Shown here in pieces: positions 59,725 to 64,000 of a stretch of DNA of 64,000 bases; the first letter of the stretch is position 1, and each line of letters starts with the position of its first letter. This DNA comes from Anaerolineales bacterium (GTDB lineage: Bacteria; Chloroflexota; Anaerolineae; Anaerolineales; Villigracilaceae). The stretch covers positions 1 through 64,000 of the forward strand of contig JACKAW010000002.1 in assembly GCA_020634885.1 (NCBI GenBank). Reading direction: 5' to 3'. The notes beneath the pieces are model-generated. The model was not told where the DNA came from. It worked only from the letters and a program-made list of their open reading frames with translations, and did no database searches. A program made the translations under genes and the position numbers.

Positions 59725-60327
59725 TTAGATGAGGTTTCGTTTTGCCCAGATGAGTCTTTGAATGATGGTGATGAAAACCAAAATACCAAAGATGGAATAC
59801 AACTGAGTGAGATAAGCGGGGAATAAAGTAAAGATGGAAAACGCGATGATCGTTTCAAAGCCGCCGATGAGACCTGCGGGCATGACGATGCTGGTTTGGG
59901 TGTCGCTGCCGTGCAATGCGCGTTTTTCAAGCAGCGCGGCGAGGTACATCCACGAAGCGGTGTTGATGTAAAAGGACGTGAGCAGAAAGGCTAAGGCGAG
60001 GTAACGCTCATTCGAAGGCGAACCCGCTACCAGTCCGATGGGAAGCGCGGCGTAGGCGACGAAATCGGTCAGGATGTCCACATATCCGCCGAAGTCCGAT
60101 TGCTTGTTGTGCAGTCGCGCCAGCAAGCCGTCGAGTCCATCAAGCACGCGATTGAGAATCCACAATACAAAAGCAGCGAAATAAATTTGACGATAGGCAG
60201 ACCACGCGGCAAGCAATGCGATGACAAGACCGATAAGCGAGACCGTGGTGGGAGATACGCGGCTCAGACTTCGGGCGAGCGGAGTGCCCACCCGATCTTT
60301 GACTTTGCGAAGGGGAGTGTCGAACAT
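59725..60327 (-). CDS. CDP-alcohol phosphatidyltransferase family protein
   Basis: A 200-residue membrane enzyme. The full signature is present: DGLLARLHNKQSDFGGYVDILTD, matching D-G-x2-A-R-x8-G-x3-D-x3-D (about 71-92). About six helices. It transfers a phosphatidyl group from CDP-diacylglycerol to an alcohol or inositol-like acceptor. The ATG at 60327 overlaps the flavoprotein stop (TAATG) and has AGGTGA upstream. Confidence 0.9.
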   Translation of the reverse strand: MFDTPLRKVKDRVGTPLARSLSRVSPTTVSLIGLVIALLAAWSAYRQIYFAAFVLWILNRVLDGLDGLLARLHNKQSDFGGYVDILTDFVAYAALPIGLVAGSPSNERYLALAFLLTSFYINTASWMYLAALLEKRALHGSDTQTSIVMPAGLIGGFETIIAFSIFTLFPAYLTQLYSIFGILVFITIIQRLIWAKRNLI

Positions 60328-62018
60328 TACTTCACCTGCCACGAAAGTCTTGCACGGGTCTCACGCTGTTTCTTGATTCCGCGCTTGGAGTATTTCATTT
60401 CATCTTTTGCGGCAAGGATCAACAGGTTGAGCATGGACTCATCACCGAAGATATGATCGCGATAGATGCCGCTGCCCATGAAGCCGACTTTGCGATTGAG
60501 CAGATTGAGGCGCAGTTTGTTATCAGGCAAATGATTCTTGCCATGCAACAACGCGCGGATGGTGGTGGGCATCCACGGGAAGCCGTCGAAGAGACGGCGA
60601 ACCTCGGCGACAGTGCGATCCACATCCGCTTCATCTTCGGGGTTGACCTTGTCCATGAGCGCGTCGATCTGTTCTTGAATCTCGAAGAACTTGCTAAAGC
60701 CGCCGCCCGCCAGTCGATGCGGTTTCATGAATTCAAGATATTTTTCGCGGTCACCCCTGGCGCGGAAGCGATTGATCACCAGCCGCAAATATTCAAGGTA
60801 AGCGCCCTGCAACCACACCACCGAATAGACTTGCCATAGTTTGTAGTTGTGCCACGACTTGTACGAACTGGCATTGAGCCTATCGTGCATGTTGATATAA
60901 CCGAGCGTCATCACTTCAAGGTCTTTGAACGCGCCTGCCGAATAATCACCCGTCTTTTTGGCTTTTAGAATCAGATCTGCCATTAAGAAAATCTGCGCGT
61001 GGGTAACATATAAACCTTTGGAATACAACGGATCAATGAATCCTGCCGCATGAGCGAGCAAAGCAAAACGGTCACCGACAATGTGATGCGCGGAATATTG
61101 CAGGCGATCAATTCGTATAAAGTCGCGCACGGCATGGGCGTTCTTGAGTTGTGCTTCGATATCTGGGAACTGCTTGATGAACTCACGGAATTCCTGTTCG
61201 GGAGTCAGGTCGTCGCGCTGTGGATACAGGCGCGGATCAAGTTGCAACCCCACACTGCACAGCGGATTGGTCGAATCGGGATGATTGTTAAATGGAATCA
61301 CCCACAGCCAGCCGCCTTTGAAGATGTGATGAAGCGTCCCTTCGGAAAGGCGATACGGATGATGAAATTCCTCTTGCGAAGGTCCTGCATTGTTGAAGCA
61401 TGGCACATCGATCATGTGCGTGAAGATCGTGCGTGAATGCGAGAGTGCGTCACGATGTCGCCAGCCCGTTTTCTGCGCAAGAATCGATTTCATCCCGCCT
61501 GCGTCAATGACGTATTCCGCTTCGTAGATCACATCTTTGATGGTGATAATTTCCACACCATCGTCTTTCACGTTGATGTCTTTGATGAACGTCCCTTGCA
61601 ATATCGTCGCGCCATAGGAGATCGCCACCGAAGTCAAAAAGTAATCCGAATCCTGGCGCATGATATGTATCTCATGTCCATAGGGCAAACGTGGAATCAC
61701 CGCCTGCAAACTTTTATCCACGTTCACATGCTGCCCCGCCGTGTGATGCACAAAACTAAAGTGGCGCTTCACGCCATGTTGTGTGCCGATGTTCTGATAA
61801 TAATTTTCCGAACTGTAATACGCCAGCTCAGGCACATCGTAAAACTCCGCCAGCGCGCGCATGGCTTCAGATGTTTCAAGGATCATTGACTCGCCAATCG
61901 TGAAGCGCGGGTGCGTTCCGCCTTCAAAGACGATCACCTTCAATCCCTGCCGCGCCAGCACCGAAGCCAACGTCGAACCGCCAATGCCCGAACCAATAAT
62001 CGCCACGTCATATTTCAT
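60327..62018 (-). CDS. Flavin-dependent halogenase-like FAD oxidoreductase
   Basis: A 563-residue flavoprotein. FAD-binding MKYDVAIIGSGIGGSTLASV (glycine motif about 9-14), RFTIGESMILETSEAM, and the WxWxIP motif typical of flavin-dependent halogenases in GGWLWVIPFN (Trp237, Trp239, Pro242). DRFALLAHAAGFIDPLYSKGL is the second FAD motif. The start at 62018 has a GGAGG site; a longer frame to 62213 is only antisense to the sigma gene leader. It is followed at once by the CDP-alcohol phosphatidyltransferase, so it may act on a lipid or polyprenyl substrate. Whether it truly halogenates or, as in geranylgeranyl reductases, reduces or oxidises, is open. Confidence 0.82.
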   Translation of the reverse strand: MKYDVAIIGSGIGGSTLASVLARQGLKVIVFEGGTHPRFTIGESMILETSEAMRALAEFYDVPELAYYSSENYYQNIGTQHGVKRHFSFVHHTAGQHVNVDKSLQAVIPRLPYGHEIHIMRQDSDYFLTSVAISYGATILQGTFIKDINVKDDGVEIITIKDVIYEAEYVIDAGGMKSILAQKTGWRHRDALSHSRTIFTHMIDVPCFNNAGPSQEEFHHPYRLSEGTLHHIFKGGWLWVIPFNNHPDSTNPLCSVGLQLDPRLYPQRDDLTPEQEFREFIKQFPDIEAQLKNAHAVRDFIRIDRLQYSAHHIVGDRFALLAHAAGFIDPLYSKGLYVTHAQIFLMADLILKAKKTGDYSAGAFKDLEVMTLGYINMHDRLNASSYKSWHNYKLWQVYSVVWLQGAYLEYLRLVINRFRARGDREKYLEFMKPHRLAGGGFSKFFEIQEQIDALMDKVNPEDEADVDRTVAEVRRLFDGFPWMPTTIRALLHGKNHLPDNKLRLNLLNRKVGFMGSGIYRDHIFGDESMLNLLILAAKDEMKYSKRGIKKQRETRARLSWQVK

Positions 62019-62171
62019 GGATAATGCCTCCAGATGGAATCTATTTTTAGGTAAGACACAAATTGATAGTCTGTTCTTACAAGATGACTTGCTCCGCCTC
62101 TTTCTTAACCGAAACTTGTTTCGCTTCGATAAACCTTTTCTCATCTTTGAATTTCTCTTGACTACGCTAGG

Positions 62172-62184
62172 TATAATCACTTCA
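62172..62184 (+). promoter_or_regulatory. -10 box giving a leaderless sigma-factor mRNA
   Basis: TATAAT at 62172-62177 ends six bases before the start codon at 62184, so transcription would begin at or near the A of ATG. No Shine-Dalgarno is present. The -35 is poor (TTGAAT with a 19-base spacer). Confidence 0.55.
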
Positions 62185-62816
62185 TGCCGCGCGATAACCA
62201 GACTTGGCTCCACGACCTACGTTCGCCTCAAGACCGCGATTCTGCGTTGGCAGACCTGCACAATGTTTTGGTACGAGTTCTGCCCAAAGCCTTATCCCGC
62301 TGGCTTTCCCCCGATTCTGGACATTTTGATGCCTTCCTTGAAGATGTGATTCAAGAAACCTTGCTGCGTGTGACGGATAAACTCGACTCGTTTGAAGGGC
62401 GCAGCCAATTCACCACTTGGGTGTACAAAATTGCCACCCGCATCGCACTCAACGAACTACGTCACCGCCGCTGGAAGGAAGTCTCGCTGGATGGATTGGA
62501 ATCCAGCGATGATCCGAATGAAATCCCCTCTGAACGATTTGCCTCCGACGATCCACACCCCGAAGCGATAGCCGAACGAAAAGACGCCACTGCACTGGTC
62601 GAAAGAATCCTTGCCGAAGAACTCACACCGCGTCAACGTGCCGTGCTGACTGCCATCGGAGTCAAAGGCGTGCCAATGGATGAAGTCGCCAAGCGCATGG
62701 GCACCAATCGCAACGCGCTTTACAAAATGATGCACGATGCCCGCCTACGAATGCGTCGCCGCCTGAAACGTGAAGGCTTCGAGCCTGAAGAATTGCTCGA
62801 CCTGTTTGGTAATTAA
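62184..62816 (+). CDS. ECF-type RNA polymerase sigma factor
   Basis: A 210-residue sigma-70 family protein of the ECF class. Region 2 includes FLEDVIQETLLRVTDKLDSFEGRSQFTTWVYKIATRIALNELRHRRW (landmarks VIQETLLRV and FTTWVYKIA); region 4 is LTPRQRAVLTAIGVKGVPMDEVAKRMGTNRNALYKMMHDARLRMRRRL (landmarks MDEVAKRMG and NALYKMMHD). The C-terminal extension is short. An anti-sigma-like zinc protein gene starts 27 bases downstream. It is divergent from the halogenase-like operon, a possible target. Confidence 0.93.
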   Translation: MPRDNQTWLHDLRSPQDRDSALADLHNVLVRVLPKALSRWLSPDSGHFDAFLEDVIQETLLRVTDKLDSFEGRSQFTTWVYKIATRIALNELRHRRWKEVSLDGLESSDDPNEIPSERFASDDPHPEAIAERKDATALVERILAEELTPRQRAVLTAIGVKGVPMDEVAKRMGTNRNALYKMMHDARLRMRRRLKREGFEPEELLDLFGN

Positions 62817-62843
62817 TCGCCTGAGTTGAATGTCAAACCGAAA

Positions 62844-63119
62844 ATGAGAAATTTCTTAAGTTGGTTGCAAGGTCTATTTCGCAAAGCGTCTCCACCTACC
62901 GAGGCGCAAGTTGCGCTTGCCATGATGTCCATGACGCATGAGCAGGAACTCTCCTGTGACGAAGTCCATGACCTGATCGATCAATTTGCCGAAATGCAAT
63001 TACGTGGTGAGAACCCCGCACATCTGTTCCCGCTGGTACAGCGTCATCTTGAAATGTGCCCCGAATGCAGGGAGGAGTTCGAGGCGTTATTGGCGGCGCT
63101 ACAGGTCGAGAAGAAATAA
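62844..63119 (+). CDS. Small zinc-finger anti-sigma-like protein
   Basis: A 91-residue protein with the HxxxCxxC pattern of zinc anti-sigma factors (RHLEMCPECREEFEALLAAL, His and Cys about 74-81). It has an N-terminal hydrophobic but short segment (MRNFLSWLQGLF) and no clear membrane helix, so probably cytosolic. Likely holds the upstream sigma factor inactive until a signal. An in-frame TTG at 62826 is an alternative start. Confidence 0.8.
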   Translation: MRNFLSWLQGLFRKASPPTEAQVALAMMSMTHEQELSCDEVHDLIDQFAEMQLRGENPAHLFPLVQRHLEMCPECREEFEALLAALQVEKK

Positions 63120-63412
63120 CAACCCCAATTTATTTTTTTTGAAACAAGATATACAAATCAAAACGCGGTGAAGAGCTTTCTCTGCCGCATATGTTCGTTT
63201 TCTAAATCTATACCCGTATACCAGATTTTTACCTCATCGGACAGATAGGATTGCAGTTGTTGCAACGGCGAATTGACAATTATAGATAAACAACTCAATG
63301 AAGCCATTGACGGGCAATATTAGTAGTTCTGTGGGCAATGAGATATAAGCGCTAGAGTGGGATTAAAACCCAAGTAGAGGACTGCAAACAATTTTTATTT
63401 TTAAATAAATGC
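63120..63412. other. Gene-free stretch between anti-sigma and LacI-type genes
   Basis: Short AT-rich stretch. Apart from an oligo-T run after the anti-sigma stop (63130-63140) I see no reading frame, RNA gene or strong repeat. Its right end leads into the promoter of the LacI-family gene. Confidence 0.5.
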
Positions 63413-63431
63413 TATAATGCAATCGATTGCA
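63413..63431 (+). promoter_or_regulatory. Promoter and LacI-type operator of the second LacI gene
   Basis: TATAAT (63413-63418) overlaps the perfect 14-base palindrome TGCAATCGATTGCA (63418-63431), whose central CG is typical for LacI-family sites. It lies four bases before the start codon, so the repressor would control itself. Confidence 0.8.
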
Positions 63432-63435
63432 GAAA

Positions 63436-64000
63436 ATGAACAAAAAACCTGTAAAGACCCTTGATGATATTGCCCGCCTGGCGAAAGTTTCCAAATCAAC
63501 GGTGTCGCGCGCGTTGAGCGATAGCCCGCTTTTGAATGACGAGACAAAAAAACGCATCCAGAAAATTGCGCGGGAACATCACTTCAGCATTAACGCCTCT
63601 GCTCGAAATTTACGCGTGCGCCAGAGCCATGCGATTGCCTTTATCACCCCGGATGAAAAAGCGAATTTCTTCTCACCCGAAAGCCAGTTTGGTTTTGAAA
63701 TTTTAGGGGGTATTGGGAACGAATTGCGCTCACTCGGCTATGACCTGCTGATCGCAAACGTCAACCCGAATGACCCTGCCAGTATTTCATCCTACTTCCG
63801 CAGCGGACGTGTGGATGGATTTATTCTCTTAACCACGCATACCAGTCAATCCATTATTGACACGCTCATCGAGTTGGGCGCGCCATTCATTGTGTGGGGT
63901 GAGCCAATGACAGGCTTTGATTATTGTTCCGTCACTGGCGAAAATATCACGGGCGGAATGCTCGCTACCCAGCATCTGATTCAACTTGGCAGGCAGCGCA
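63436..64000 (+). CDS. LacI-family transcriptional regulator (3' end cut by window edge)
   Basis: 188 codons of a LacI regulator are present. HTH TLDDIARLAKVSKSTVSRAL (about 7-26) and hinge, followed by the effector domain (HAIAFITPDEKANFF, GRVDGFILLTTHTSQSII, GAPFIVWGEP). The operator differs from that of the first LacI gene (TGCAATCGATTGCA versus ATGTTATCGATAACAT), so it recognises another site and probably another sugar. The genes it controls lie beyond the window. Confidence 0.93.
   Translation, partial: MNKKPVKTLDDIARLAKVSKSTVSRALSDSPLLNDETKKRIQKIAREHHFSINASARNLRVRQSHAIAFITPDEKANFFSPESQFGFEILGGIGNELRSLGYDLLIANVNPNDPASISSYFRSGRVDGFILLTTHTSQSIIDTLIELGAPFIVWGEPMTGFDYCSVTGENITGGMLATQHLIQLGRQR

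Overview
The window looks like a chromosomal segment of a Chloroflexota bacterium of the Anaerolineae type (inference from gene content: a ChvE-type sugar ABC operon linked to araBAD, a hyp cluster, an Isp-type hydrogenase, many LacI regulators, and near 50% GC). It uses the standard code, with one probable UGA selenocysteine. No rRNA, tRNA, CRISPR array or complete insertion sequence was seen.

Left end (1-12.8 kb, all minus strand): an L-arabinose/pentose locus. A LacI-type repressor with tandem operators over its own promoter precedes a ChvE-GguA-GguB sugar importer, then a UPF0303 protein, a Gfo/Idh/MocA dehydrogenase, an NAD-dependent epimerase, araB, araD, araA and an aldo/keto reductase cut by the window edge. 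Strong hairpins separate the binding protein from the rest, the importer from the catabolic block, and araA from the reductase. The stretch 12.8-13.2 kb holds gene remnants and a terminator.

Centre (13.2-31.7 kb, minus strand): a hydrogenase and sulfur-carrier island. The maturation operon runs protease, NifX-like protein, lipoate ligase, tatA, hypA, hypB, hypF, hypC, hypD, hypE, with a REP-associated tyrosine transposase and its hairpins lodged between hypD and hypE. The structural operon has the order hynS-isp1-isp2-hynL, a membrane-linked [NiFe] hydrogenase, preceded by a lipoyl-carrier (GcvH-like) gene and three DsrE-family genes. A TusA gene and a PocR-domain regulator sit just upstream behind a terminator. 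The combination suggests a hydrogenase coupled to protein-bound sulfur and lipoyl chemistry.

31.8-41 kb: an arsenic block (arsR, permease, small thioredoxin, arsC, plus strand), then a tungstate/molybdate block (tupABC, two moeA genes, one fused to a COG1910 periplasmic-binding-like domain, and a regulator carrying the same domain).

41-64 kb: Lrp regulator, panB, an unrecognised gene, several MITE-like palindromic elements and an aminotransferase remnant; a translationally coupled pair of very large signalling ATPases; a TVP38 membrane protein with a flavin disulfide reductase-like enzyme; a YnjBCD-like ABC operon whose binding-protein gene has an internal stop; a methyltransferase; a membrane/lipid-flavoured group (DUF457 protein, a selenocysteine peroxiredoxin-like protein, CDP-alcohol phosphatidyltransferase, halogenase-like flavoprotein); an ECF sigma factor with a zinc anti-sigma; and the start of a second LacI regulator with a perfect operator. 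A degenerate 7-bp-period repeat recurs between genes and inside hypF.
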